Assembly (NCBI GenBank): GCA_015680685.1
Contig: MNCI01008566.1
Span: 1,162,128 to 1,190,861 of the forward strand
Source: Gnetum montanum
Lineage: Eukaryota; Streptophyta; Gnetopsida; Gnetales; Gnetaceae
Length of the DNA: 28,734 nucleotides
Direction: 5' to 3'
Part shown: positions 11,261-22,149 of the stretch, in pieces
How the letters are laid out: the number at the start of each line of letters is the position of its first letter
How positions within the stretch are numbered: the stretch's first letter is position 1
Translations under genes and position numbers: made by a program
The notes under the pieces: generated by a model
The model's database searches: none
What the model was told of the DNA's origin: nothing
Seen by the model: the letters and a program-made list of their open reading frames with translations, nothing else

Positions 11261-13994
11261 ATGAACCCTCAAGGGCCACCTTGCCGGTCACTTAGGTTGC
11301 AAGGCAGAGATCCCACTTACACCATCTTAAACCCCGAACAATACCATTTCATATGTGTTAAGATCTAGGCTAATCTAGCCATCGTTCGTATCGAAATAGA
11401 GGCAAAACGACACTTCAAACTCATACACAAGGGAGGTCATGGCTTTGTCCTCACCCCCTATGATGTTATCCCACTTACTAAATCCCACCATGAACTCCTA
11501 TCACAACTCCTCATGGCAAGGAACCAAACCTCACACCAACCCACCAAAGAATCTCAAAATGGAGATGAGGAAGATAATTTTGTGGCTCAGTCCAAACATG
11601 GGGATTCATACCATACTCTTATTCTACATACCTAGGTGAACCTATTATTTCACCCATTCATGGGAGAGACCATGTCTCTTCATGCAGTTAAAATCACTCA
11701 AGCACATGTGGCCCAATAGGAAGCGCCCACTCTTATTCCCACTCTCCTTATGACCAATACTCAATTCAATGTACCCATCCCCACTATTCCTCTAGTCACC
11801 ACATTATCCCCTCTCCTACAAGTACAACCCTAACAACCCCCCTTTCATACAAATGTAGGAGTGACTTTCCCACCCCAAGTAATTGGGATGCCGTCCATGA
11901 TACCCGCTTCCACATCTGCACACTTCATTCCACAAGTGCAAATTCACACCATACCCTTGGATCCTCCATTACAACACCAGGTACAAAGTTTCCTTTCACA
12001 AACCACAATTAGCCAATGGCCCGGCCCTATTGCTCAAAAACAACAACAACCTACACCTTACGATATGCCACCCTTAGTAGCACCCACTGTAAATATTCTG
12101 CAACTGCAACCTCCAACCACTCAACTTTCTTCTTTCCCATCCACTGTACAACAATCTAACTTGCATACTACACAACATAACCAACCTGCCACTTCACCTA
12201 GTGCCCAAGATTGGGCCAAAGCTAAAAAAATGATGCAGGAACTAGCCGATGCCTCAAAACCGCTAACAATGAAGAGCTTAAAGTATTAGACTTTTACCAA
12301 GACGATCCTATTAGCTCTTCGGTCCTGCCATTAACCTTGCCAAAAGGAGTTTCTTTGCCTCAAGTAACAAAATACAACGGGAAGGGAGATCCAAATGCTC
12401 ATTTAGTCATGTTTCAATTAGAGACCCTATTGCTTCAAGCTTAGCCCCATGCAATCCTACGCATGTTCACCATGTCCCTAACGAACAGTGCCTTAGACTA
12501 GTACCGAGCCCTACCACGTAACTCCATATCCTCTCTGGAGGATCTGTTACATAAATTCATCACTTGATTTAAGTACAACCTAAATCCTAAAGCAACACTA
12601 GACACTTTGATACAGGTGAAACAAGCACCACTTGAGCCTGTGCAGAGGTTCATCCAATGATGGAGTGCAGCCCTTAACGAACTTCATGAGCCCATCCCTG
12701 AAACGTATTTGCTTACGATTCTAAAGGGAGCTGTGAATGACTTCATTAAGTCAAAGATATACTACCTAAGCGCTCAAATGTTGAGCCAAGCCTTCACGTA
12801 GATCAAGAACATTGAACAAGATGCACAAACCAGCAATGGTCCCGCCTATGTGGCTTACAAGAACCAACACATTTCCAAACAACAAACAACAACAAAAATT
12901 GTAGCCGCAAGCACAAAAACAACAAACACCAGTACCAACCCCCCTGCAATGACAGGGGCCACCCTGAATCCCAACTTTTAGTGCAAGGATTGCTCTAAGT
13001 ATACGCTGCTACACACGCGACCCTCTAAACTACTAGAGCAACTTCTCAAAACCGGGCAAATCCAATACAAACACATAGTGGAGAATGCTCGTTGCTAACA
13101 TGACAGGTACTATGAGCTACTAAGGAACCCCACCTTAGTAGCACCAAACGAGCCCCCAGTTCCACGACATTTCAAGTTAGACCAATTCTATCACTACCAC
13201 AAGATGTCTGATCATAACATCGACACTTGTTGTGCATTACAGGATGATCTACAAGCAATGATAGAATGGGTCCAACTGAACGTCAACAGCCTAAATCAAC
13301 CCATCATAAACAATGCCTCCTATGTCATAAACTCCATTGGCATAGATAGTAAGCCTAAACCTATGTGGCAACCTTTTGTGATCCATGTGCCTCCTAGCAA
13401 GGCAATAATCTCCTCCGCCTCCACAAGCAAGAGGCCTCTCATCGTCATCAAGGTGCCACCTAGAGCACCAATGACACCTTTCGTGGTCAAAGTACCACCA
13501 CCTCACACGTTCGCTAAGACATTAAACTAGCATGATGCATCAACCACAACTGCAAAGAAACCTTTCATCATCAAGATGTCACAACAAGCTAGTCAAACAC
13601 CAACGACTCCTCCCAAACTACCATTTTTCATAAAGGTTCCACCATGCGCCCCTCATCTACCCAAAGCCCAACCGTAGGTAATGTCTCAACCTCTTCTCCC
13701 TCAAGAGTCAACATTGCCAACAACACGGGTAAGCCTACCAAATCGTAGCAGAAAATGACAAACGAACAATGAACAACATCCACAGCTGAAATAAAAGCCA
13801 CACCAAGTAAGCAACAATCGAACGCTAGGACCCCTGCCCCTAATCTCAAGCAAACTAGGCCCAAGCCCTCTATGCAAAAGGCCCATCCCTCAACCCACAT
13901 GAAGGAAGCCAAAGCTAATACAATGACCAACAACATAGACTTTGTAGCTGCACTAGCCCAAGTAAAAAAAATGCTCAAATAGAAGAACACAACG
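11261..13994 (+). pseudogene. gag: gag polyprotein of element B, degenerate
   Basis: It opens at ATG 11261 (MNPQGPPCRSLRLQ). A Pro/Gln-rich N-terminal region includes a 142-codon stop-free stretch at 11861-12289. It shifts frame near 12260 and enters the gag core (VLDFYQDDPIS at about 12283; LPQVTKYNGKGDPNAHL; FIKSKIYYL). The Cys/His cluster near 13190-13240 has lost its first Cys (YHYHKMSDHNIDTC). A long linker rich in P-F-V-I-KVPP repeats follows, then a second frameshift between about 13680 and 13900. The order of domains equals that of element A. The protein would form the particle; this copy has stops and shifts. Confidence 0.85.
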
Positions 13995-14705
13995 ATGAGC
14001 TTGTACGACCTGGTCATGACTTCAACCGTTCACTACGAAGCCTTGGCTCAAACATTAGCATCCATTCTTGTTATGGAGGACATCCCCACAAATGAGGAAT
14101 CCATCCATGCAATGATTTCACAACACACACCACAAGGATTGGGTTCAAACACCTTAACCTTCTATGATGATGCAGTTAAAGTCAACTCCAAACAAGGGGA
14201 GGTCATAATCGCTCCATTGTTGATTAGAGTACATGTTGGGCAATGTACCATTCACAGAGTGCACATTGATGATGGTGCGGTAACAAATGTAGCTTTATAC
14301 TATGTCATTGATAAACTAGGCATGGTAGATGAGATCATGCCAATGAAAACCACATGTTTAAAATCCTTCAATAGATCACGTGTCACAGTTAAGGGCACAA
14401 TCAACTTAGCCTTTGTGGTAGGAGAACAATTCCCCACCAACATGGAATTCACTGTCATAGAAGAAATGCCAAGTTTCAACATGATTCTTGATAGACCTTG
14501 GCTAGCCCAACAATGGGCCATTTCCTCACTGATACATTAGGAAATCTACCTTCCATATGAAAGTGGACAAGTCATCATACATGGTGATAACATTCCCTTT
14601 CAAGCTATCCACAACATAGACATGTCACAAGTCTTGAAAGAAGAATCTCTTGATGGAACACCCACGGAAACAAACGCAACACCTAGAGCTAAAATGCCCA
14701 AATGA
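13995..14705 (+). pseudogene. pro: Aspartic protease of element B, nearly intact
   Basis: It is stop-free for 181 codons (13995-14537), then one stop at 14538-14540 is followed by continued similarity to 14702. It begins MSLYDLVMTSTVHYEAL, like element A. The active-site loop is HIDDGAVTNV, with D-D-G in place of D-T-G or D-S-G. The rest follows the family: MEFTVIEEMPSFNMILDRPW, then LAQQWAI. Plant Tat proteases often have Asn in the middle position (D-N-G), so the Asp may be a lineage variant. The frame remains open after 14705 to 14918 but without recognisable domains. Confidence 0.85.
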
Positions 14706-14900
14706 GTGGTAAAAATCAAAAGCCTCCCAGAGCAACCAAAACCTAGCACACCTCCTAGACCATGTCTAACTAGGAAACAACTACACAATCAAGACTCCCC
14801 TATGGCCAAAAACACGTCTGATCCCTGCCCACTCTTCACCTTTGTTCATTGTGCATATGTCACCTTCGTTTGCATTGTACTAGCTTACACATTTACATGT

Positions 14901-15010
14901 GGCCCGAAAAGGCCTTAAACTAAACTACAGCTCGAAATGGCCTTAAACTAGAGCATGTGACCCGAAAAGGCCTTAAACTAGCTCATGGCCCAAAAAGGCC
15001 TTAAACTACC
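14901..15010 (+). repeat. GGCCTTAAACTA array of element B
   Basis: Four units of about 30 bp read CCCGAAAAGGCCTTAAACTA, with variants of CTCGAAATGG and CCCAAAAAGG. They correspond to the array at 6817-7003 of element A, which also lies after the protease. Confidence 0.8.
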
Positions 15011-15135
15011 AATGTTTCACATTTTTTTCTATTTACTAGTGCATTTCAATTCATGTTTTCTGTAGTTGCTATTTAACATTGTTTTCTCTAGTTGCTTTTA
15101 TTTACAGGATCATACAGTCGTACACGCATGCATCC
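15011..15135 (+). other. T-rich segment with a splice-acceptor-like end
   Basis: Pyrimidine-rich DNA ends in TTTTATTTACAG at about 15107, then GATCATACAG. This looks like a plant 3' splice site. If used, it would fit an Ogre-type intron after the protease whose downstream exon (pol) is absent in this element. Confidence 0.35.
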
Positions 15136-15490
15136 ACACCGACAGTCCTAGCATCATGACTTAAAACTGATACCACAGAATAGTCCTGGCATCACAACTT
15201 AAAATTGATACCATAGAATACTCTTGGAGCTATGACTTAAAACTAGCACCACAGAACGTCCTAGTGTCATGATGGTAAACCGACACCATAGAGCTCTATC
15301 TGACATGACACTAAACTGTCACATGCATTTACCAGAGTCCACTAAGACTATAAACTGGCTAGCCTCTTCATAGTTTGCCATGACTATAAACTAGCATTGC
15401 ACCATCCACTACAATGATAAACTAGCGACATCCAAAAGATTATGACGAAAAACTAATCCACAATAGTCTGCTAAGACTATAAATTGGTGA
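15136..15490 (+). repeat. Array of (TATGACTATAAACTAGC)-like units in element B
   Basis: About ten diverged units carry CATGACTTAAAACTGATACCA, then GACTATAAACTAGCA. The second type is the same unit that follows integrase in element A (26571-26904). Only about 125 bp separates it from the array that follows the protease. Confidence 0.75.
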
Positions 15491-16226
15491 TATCATCAAA
15501 AACCTGGTGGCATTTAAAAAGGCATGCTACTGTAATCGACCGTACGTGCTCACCAAGAACTTGCCACCTAATTGGCCACATAGATCCTGATGACATTGAT
15601 GCTGTTCGAAGAGTTTGTTTGCCTTGAAACTCCACATGATGGCTCCATTTCATTGGATATGTTCAAGTTCAAAGTGCTTTAGCTAACTAAATCATTTTTG
15701 GTTCCCCTGTCCCCTTGGAGTTGTGCTTGCAGGATGACACACTTGAGGCATTCGTACATGGATGCATTCCATCATGACGATAAGGTATCACATTCTTCCT
15801 GACGTTCACAACTGGGTTAATCAATCTGCTCATAAGTACATTTCCAATTCCTACCGCATTCCCCATTCATCATCACGATCCTTTTACCCTACTTAGTTAT
15901 AGTCCCTCGATACAATATTCATCCCAAAACTCTTGATGCACTGTTGTCCACTATGATTCCTGAGTAGTTGCAACACAAAACACAACGCATGACACATGAT
16001 ACAATAGCAAGTGCATGAGCATGAATATGGCACAAAAAAAAGCAAGATCCTTCAAAGGGACTAAAAACAAAAAGACAAAAAAAAGAAAAAAAAAGAAAAA
16101 AAGAAAAAATAAAAAATAAATCAAAGAGAAAAATCCATCACAGGACCCTTGGCACTTCCCATACAAGCCCTAGGCGGGAGGGCAATTGTCTTAAAGGAAA
16201 CACTCGTGTCTTAAACAATCATGTTA
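15491..16226 (+). other. 3' untranslated region of element B, first part
   Basis: No gene is seen. There is an A-rich tract at 16035-16130 (long A runs with G), which creates a false Phe-rich frame on the other strand. TGTGCTTGCAG at about 15732 looks like another 3' splice site. Confidence 0.5.
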
Positions 16227-16388
16227 CATCCCATCATGTGGCTTTGGTTGTTGGAAAATGGATTTCCTTTGACACTCAACAAGGGTCCTATTTCTCCAAA
16301 GAACGCACCATCCCACCGTGTGGCTTTGGTTGTGACAACGGGTTCTCTTAAACAGAATACAAGAGTCTCGTTCCTCCAAAGGATGCAT
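16227..16388 (+). repeat. Tandem duplication, two units of about 81 bp
   Basis: Units start CATCCCATCATGTGGCTTTG (16227) and CATCCCACCGTGTGGCTTTG (16309), and both end with TCCAAAG(A/G)A(C/T)GCA. A third start (CATATCCCATGCC) follows at about 16387. Tandem repeats in the 3' untranslated region are known from Tat/Ogre elements. Confidence 0.7.
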
Positions 16389-16705
16389 ATCCCATGCCTT
16401 GGTCCCAAGTCTGCTAGATACTGGAAATTGACAAGGACCAACATGATGTGTTCACACAAGAGCATTCCCCTTCCCACAGTTAAACAAAACCATCCCTTCA
16501 TCAACCCTTGACCTCACAGTTACAAACCTTCTCCCTATACATCTCAAAACCTCATTTCCCAATCCCACATACTTTTGAACATGGTGCGATGACATCTGAC
16601 CAAGTGCCAGAGAACAATGTTTGATATCTAGTTGCTCGTGGTGTTTTGCACTTCTTTGTCGACACCTCTCAAGTAGATTCCTCCAGGCGTCAACCAAGAG
16701 GGGCC
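16389..16705 (+). other. 3' end of element B interior with polypurine tract
   Basis: There is no coding signal. The last 55 bp before the LTR (TTCTTTGTCGACACCTCTCAAGTAGAT...) closely match element A before its 3' LTR. The polypurine tract AAGAGGGG is at 16694-16701, followed by CCAA and the LTR. It primes plus-strand synthesis. Confidence 0.8.
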
Positions 16706-18722
16706 AATGAAACATCACAAAATTTCAGCAACACTTCCAAATAACTTTAGAGCCTCTGAAGTGGCTTCAAACAGCCCACCATGGAGTAAGCAAGGTTCCC
16801 CTAGGGCCCACAGATCATGATAGTGGTGTCAAGAATCATCAGTTTCAAGGTCAAAAAGTGCAATTTTGGCTAAGTACATTTTCTTACGTTGCACAGCGTA
16901 AGGCTTAGTGTCACCAACTTTTGGAGCCTCGAAATTGAGTTAAAACATGCCAAAATTGAGCACAAGGACCTCCCATGACCTTCACCAAGGTCCCTAGTAG
17001 GTCCTAGCCTCCAGAAAATGAAGATTTGGGCCTCAAATATGCCACTTTGACTTGGTGATGCTGGGGTTACCTTTTAGATGCTACTCAGTGTAAGGCTCAG
17101 CGTCACCAACCAAAATAGAGCCAAAACAGCCTCAAAAAAGTGTTAACATGGCTTGATTTTGAAGGTACAAGTCACCCTAAAGGTCCACTAATGGTTACCC
17201 TAGGTTCCCAGCCCTCAGAATCCTGATTTTAGGCTCGAAAATATATTGTTTCCACTGGTTACGCCCAAGGCATGCCCAGGTCACGCTGGGGTGATGTTGG
17301 AGTCACGCTAACAACGTGAGCCCAGTGTGACCAAATCGAAACTAGTCTAGACAAGTAGTCCCAAGCATAATTTCAGCATCAACTAAACTTCTAAGGATAG
17401 GTAACAGTTCTACTTGTCAATAGGCTTCAAAAAATCAAAGTTCAAGTGTAAAACATGACATTTTGGCTTGGTTATGCCTGGGTCACATCTAGCTCATGCC
17501 CAGGTCATGTTGGGATCATGCTGGAGTCACATTGATAGCATGAGCCCAGCGTGAGTTACCAAGATGGCTCAGATCAAGCACAAATAGGCTCAAAATTAGC
17601 ATACAGGTGGCCCCCAAGGGAAAGCAGCAGTTACACTTGAAGGATAGGCCTCGAAAATTAAGATTCGATGCAAAATGAACCATTCTTACCAGCTCACACC
17701 TAGCACTATTCATCAGCATGAGCACTATTCACCAGCATGAGTACTATTCATGCCTAAAAAAAGCACTCCAAATGCATGCTGAGGACATGCCAAGACCAAA
17801 TCAACTCATGTTGGGAGCCTTGGTGAAGCAAAGACGCCTCAAATAGCCACTGAACCACTCAAATCAACATCCTGTAGTAGTCGATCCAAGAGACCATGAA
17901 GTTCCAAGCGAGCCAGACTCAAATCTTAATTGCAAATTTATTGTAAATTTTCATTGTAAGCTTTACCATTTTTGAGCTTGTCAAGCTCTTATGCTGCTTC
18001 CATGAGTGTAACCTAGCTTGCGTTATAAGATACAGTGCACCTGGTCTAAAACGTAGTCTACCCACATGCACCTATCACACGATTCATTTTTCTCTCATCT
18101 CGCAGCCATCGATCTCATTCATTCCGACTCCCAGGCCTAGAGAAATGCATAAATACCCTGTTCATGGACATAAACTGGGGTGGGGAAAAATTTGAAGCAA
18201 GGAAACAAGAAATCCTAAGCCCGAACACATGTGATTCCCAGTGCCTATAAACACCTCCCATCGGAGCTTAACGTTTGACTTACAAGGCAACTACGTTTTG
18301 ACCAGTGCACATCTTGTCGATTAATACAACATTGTTCATTATTTTCCATCCATTGTCCTATTTTGATTTACTTTCTACATTGTTTTATTCCATTGCATCT
18401 TGCATACATTCTACTTACGTTTACTTTCCATTACATTTCATTACGCTTCAGTACATTTCTTTACGTTTTGTTACGTTCTATTATGTTACTTTATGTTACA
18501 TCATTTTTCTCTATTTCATGTTTCATGATGATAACCCCAGTGTAGGAAATAGTATACACTCAAAGAATTTGTTGATTGATCTATGTGCAAACCATCCAAG
18601 GCACTCTACCTTCGTTTTTTCAACTTGCCCTCACACGAAGGCAAGGTCATCTGTGTCTCTTCGGAGATCTTTCGGTGTACATTTTTCCTCCAGCCTTTAC
18701 GCCGATGATTTTGGATAGTACA
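16706..18722 (+). repeat. 3' LTR of element B (2017 bp)
   Basis: It begins TGAAACATCACAAAATTTCA after the polypurine tract and ends GGATAGTACA. It is collinear with 8147-10149. Many CG words of the 5' copy are TG or CA here, so several hairpin words are broken in this copy. The right flank AGATT is the eroded target duplication. Confidence 0.9.
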
Positions 18723-18727
18723 AGATT
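18723..18727 (+). repeat. Target-site duplication of element B, right copy (eroded)
   Basis: AGATT here against AGGCT at 8142-8146. The two differences are both of the deamination type. Confidence 0.5.
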
Positions 18728-19335
18728 GTCAATCATACATGGGAGAGCATTAGTCTTAGTGATGTAGCAAAATTGCAACAATGTAGAGACCTAGCATAGC
18801 AATTCTAACATACTAATATCGAGATCAATCTTCCTTAGGCGATTGATTATGTCATCAACTACCCCCTCCATAAAAGTGAATTTGTCAAGGGTCTTGGTCT
18901 AGGGTCAGAGACGAATTGAAGAATAAGGGCCAAGGGAATTAGCAGTGGTGTCTACTGCACAATAAAACATGTTAGCCATGTTGGAGAGGACAACAACAAA
19001 GCTGATGACCAATGTAAATGACAGTGTAAAGCTCCTACCTAGCAAACCCTCAAGGGTGATAGCAAGGGGGTCACCCATCAACACACTATCAATCAAGCAG
19101 TCAAACTCACCAGCATCAAATTGTAGCCCCTATCTCTCTAGCTAACCCAAAAGTGTGGTGGAATCCTCAACATTCATGTGCCCCTCGGGTACTGAACCAC
19201 ATTCTACAAAGAGGTCATTGGTAGGGGCCTCTTCGTCTACAGCTGGGACCTATTCTTCTGCAGCTAGGGCCTCTTCTTCTTCTTCACTAGGCATTCCTAC
19301 TCCAGGGCCCAAGGCCTCTTCCTCTTCTTCTTCCT
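18723..19335 (-). pseudogene. Gene C exon 5: Glu-rich tract and hydrophobic segment, cut by element B
   Basis: The acceptor is TTATTAG (AG at 19337-19336). The split codon with exon 4 is in phase and gives a Glu run, followed by a second Glu run after GPGVGMPS. Next is an acidic region, then GEFDCLIDSVLMGDPLAI and a hydrophobic stretch (VISFVVVLSNMANM). The frame goes on as DDIINRLRKIDLDISMLEL, probably helical. It ends at the junction with element B and should have joined the block at 8146, although the frames do not meet there, so an intron or indel lies near the break. Stops are in frame. Confidence 0.65.
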
Positions 19336-19416
19336 CTAATAACATAGGATCAAAATAAGTAGGAAACTTTAGCATAAAATAGATGCTATGCTAATCAGAC
19401 ATTCAAAGACACTTAC

Positions 19417-20281
19417 CAATTAGGGGTTTCACTCTACGAACTTTGATTCATAGCTTTTTTCCCCTCTCTTCATTCATACGGGGAGGTTCTTCTGCAGGAT
19501 GAGACTTCTTATGCTGCAGCCTAGTTTTCATAATTTCCACAATGAGGCATTCCCCCCTTAACACATTGCCTATGTTAATGGAAGGTGCCTCTCCCACACT
19601 ATCTTGGGCATAAAAGGGTCATGCCACCCGATCTCTCATCGTTATTGAAAGTGATTCCCCGATAGTTTTCAAGGGGTATTAAGATTGGTTGGTGTGAAAA
19701 ACCTAGTAAATCCATGGCTTAGATATTTGGTTATGATCTTGTTGTATGCAGGCATCATTTTCATGGACCACTAGGAATTCTACGAACCATCGCAAGTAAG
19801 CTGCGAAAAAGGCGTAGTGCACATTGAAATGAGAGTTAAGGTTCTTTCAAAGCTTGATCATTTTAGCATGCAAGGCTTCTGAAAGGTACCTGGCCCAGTT
19901 ATAATGGGTCCCTTTCTCTATGACCTCCCTCATTATCCAAGCCTACTCCACTCCAAGGATTTTCCCTTGGGAGAAAAAGATCTACAAATAGTTGGTCGTT
20001 AATTTTGAACACCACCTACACATTATGAACACGTGTGTAGAAGTGGTCAGCCTTCTTGGAGAAGGAATTAGCTAGGGAAAGCATTTCTATAGCTGAGACA
20101 CTTGGATTTATAGCTAGAAATAAGTCCATGAGCCTAGCCTATTGAATGTTGTGAACAAGGGTAGCTGGGGCCCCATTGTAGAGCCAACGCTGAGTCTCCT
20201 CCACCTCCCCGTACTTGAAGAAGAGGTTGGTCTCGTCACGACTAGAGGTGATGACTGTGACCTCTTGGGATTTCCTTACTA
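19417..20281 (-). pseudogene. Gene C exon 4, antisense-ORF-like region of Tat elements (tentative)
   Basis: The acceptor is TGCAG at 20286-20282, preceded by a textbook branch site (TTACTAAC). The frame reads ITSSRDETNLFFKYGEVEET, then SLANSFSKKADHFYTRVHN. It shifts by one base near 19940 and continues AWIMREVIEKG...NWARYLSEALHAK...FFAAYLRWFVEF, ending RVKPLI before donor GTAAGT (GT at 19416-19415). Several stops are in frame. The Trp/Tyr pattern recalls the antisense-ORF or 'putative plant transposon protein' domains of Tat-clade elements, but this is a weak by-eye resemblance. No catalytic motif is evident. Confidence 0.65.
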
Positions 20282-20371
20282 CTGCACTAGTTAGTAACAA
20301 ACAAGAAATTTAGCAAAGAAAAAGCACATCATCACTTGAACACATAAGACCAAACACATGGTTTAACATAC

Positions 20372-20645
20372 TAGGTTTAAATGGTGTATGAAATGGTGGA
20401 GGTTCCACCAAAACATCTTTGATGATAAGTGGTCAGCGTGATGTCCATTCGCTATCCAATCAGCCAACTTATTTACATTTCCCATATAATTTGGAATACC
20501 TAGTTGGATAGGTTTTAAAATCAAGCCCAAGTTATTCTATCACATCAGCATGCATGTTCCCTGTAGAGGAGAACTCTTGCAGAGCCATTTGGGCCAACGC
20601 CAAGGTATCCATGTTACTGTGAAGACCACTCTCGTCAATATAAAA
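20372..20645 (-). pseudogene. Gene C exon 3, unknown domain
   Basis: The frame runs from FYIDESGLHSNMDTLALAQM to PPPFHTPFKP with four in-frame stops and no frameshift. The acceptor is TTTCCAAG (20647-20646) and the donor is GTATGTTAA (GT at 20371-20370), both plant-like. The exon ends after one base of a codon, and exon 4 supplies the other two in frame. It may be the C-terminal edge of the FCP1-like domain. I recognise no motif. Confidence 0.65.
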
Positions 20646-20717
20646 CTTGGAAACATGCAAGAATATGGTAAGCATTTTTGTTTAGTGTAAGGAAAATTAT
20701 ACAACATGTTAAAATAC

Positions 20718-21180
20718 CTTCATAGGGCTCACCCGCTGACACAGTAAATGGTTCCAGGTGGGTTCTGAAAGTAGGTGCCCATGTGACGGGCAATGTATAA
20801 TGTGTTGTATAAATGGTAGCATTTGTATTCAAGCATGTACTAGATCCAACTCATGTACCTCAAGCCCTTTGGACACCAATCTAAGCCTTCTTCCCCCTCG
20901 CTCTCGATCGATCCATCAACCATGAACTTCAAAATGTCCCAGTTTTCCCCGAGAAATAGCATTTCTGTAAGTACAACAATTGTCTCGGCCGATAGGTGTG
21001 ACCATATAATCATACTAAAATGGCGAAGGAGGAACTCTAGGAAGTCCCGTGCACCCTCCTAGAACAAAACCGCTTGCTACTGCACCCTTGCATGAGGAGG
21101 AGGGACATTGACCACAGGTTCACTGAGGCAACACAAGACTCCTACAAGCTCAAGGATGATCAGAGGGTTTCAACATGACC
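20718..21180 (-). pseudogene. Gene C exon 2: FCP1/NIF-like HAD phosphatase domain, catalytic residues lost
   Basis: One frame of about 150 codons runs with about four in-frame stops. HAD motif I is at 21128-21157 (NPLIILELVGVLCC), matching the plant FCP1-like pattern PL-ILDLNG-L, but with the catalytic Asp replaced by Glu. The helix and motif II follow (ARDFLEFLLRHF then MIIWSHLS, about 20981-21060), like the family's EFLEF...VGIWSS. A motif IV region follows (NTLYIARHMGTYFQNPPGT, 20751-20808), where the family has DD before NPPGT and here has AR. Length and motif order fit the FCP1 homology domain, which in its active form dephosphorylates proteins such as the pol II C-terminal domain. The motif changes mean this copy was inactive or has decayed. 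The donor GTATTTT at 20717 is weaker than the others and its phase does not fit exon 3. Confidence 0.65.
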
Positions 21181-22149
21181 CTACATAACAAAGCATCAAA
21201 CGTTAGCACTGTTTTCAAGTAATGATCACTAATGTAGTGTAGCATAACCCTCCATTTACAAATTTTCCTTTGGTGTAAAACAACGCATCTCAGATAAAAT
21301 AGAGTTGAACATTGCATGTAGCGTAGCAAAGTGTCATACATAGTGTGGCGTAGCAACCAAGCCCTGTGTAGCATAGTGTAGTGGGTGCACCTTGCGATGT
21401 AATAGTTATGTGCTACATAGCATAGCATAACAGACATGCCTTGTACAGCGTAGCATAACAGTTACACTTTTGCACAAGGGTGATAGCTATGCTATGTGCA
21501 ATGTAGCAAGATGACTACACCTTGTGCAGTGTTGCAATCGAACAAGTATAACGGACGTAATGGAACAAGTAGCATAACAATGGAATAAGCATTGCAGTGT
21601 AGCAAATTTAATAGCATGTTAAACTTAACAATGTAGTAGCATTACAAGCTTAATAGTATAGAAATGTAACAGATTGCCAACGTAACGGCCCAAGGGCTTG
21701 TCAATATAACAACATAGCATAACAAAAATAAAAATGTTACATTCTAACAACATCACAGTGCCCTCGGTATCCCAACCCTACCCTACTGCATGAAATAGCT
21801 CATGCTATGCTACACCAGGCATGTGCCACGCTGCCCCAAAACTTTGCAAACAAATAAACCACTCTAAGAATGGTACGCTAAGCTGAGTGTGTGCTATGCT
21901 GCCCAGAATTGTCCAAATCCCTATGATAGTGTAGTGACCATTCTTAACAATGGCGGCCAAGGCAGTAACGCATGTTGTCATAGCGTAGCAATTGTACGGC
22001 TGCCACGGCAAAGTAGCGATAACCATGGCGTAGTGGCCAAAATGGTAACGAAAATAGTGACAATAGTTGCAAAAATGACAATAGTGATAGAAATGGCAGT
22101 TTAATTTGATGCATCACATAATGGAAACAAGGGTAGCCTAATGACTTAC
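21181..22149 (-). repeat. Gene C intron 1, rich in GTAGCATAGC / GCGTAGC words
   Basis: The intron is bounded by GTAAGT (minus strand, from 22149) and TATGTAG (acceptor AG at 21182-21181). Between about 21230 and 22050 the plus strand repeats TAGCATAGCATAAC, GTAGCGTAGCA and similar words at least fifteen times, the same vocabulary as the hairpin cluster of LTR A. No protein is seen here. Confidence 0.6.

Larger units (their letters stand above)
8147..18722 (+). mobile_element. Element B: complete but non-autonomous Tat-type LTR retrotransposon (gag-pro only), nested in A
   Basis: Two direct repeats of about 2.0 kb (8147-10149, 16706-18722) begin TG and end CA. A tRNA-Asn primer site follows the first and a polypurine tract precedes the second. 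The 6.56 kb interior codes for gag and protease only. There is no trace of reverse transcriptase, RNase H or integrase on either strand. Primer site, polypurine tract and the bases before the 3' LTR match element A, so B could have used the enzymes of an A-like relative. The LTRs differ at about 11% of sites in the 110 bp compared by eye, mostly by transitions. It interrupts gene C. Confidence 0.9.

Noticed and set aside
13628-14017. 129-codon minus-strand frame opposite the gag linker of element B
   Set aside because: It is antisense to a Pro/Thr/Lys-rich linker, which mechanically gives Leu/Val/Gly-rich frames with few stops.
15951-16166. Minus-strand frame with a long Phe run, resembling a membrane protein
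   Set aside because: It is the complement of an A-rich tract, so low complexity explains it.
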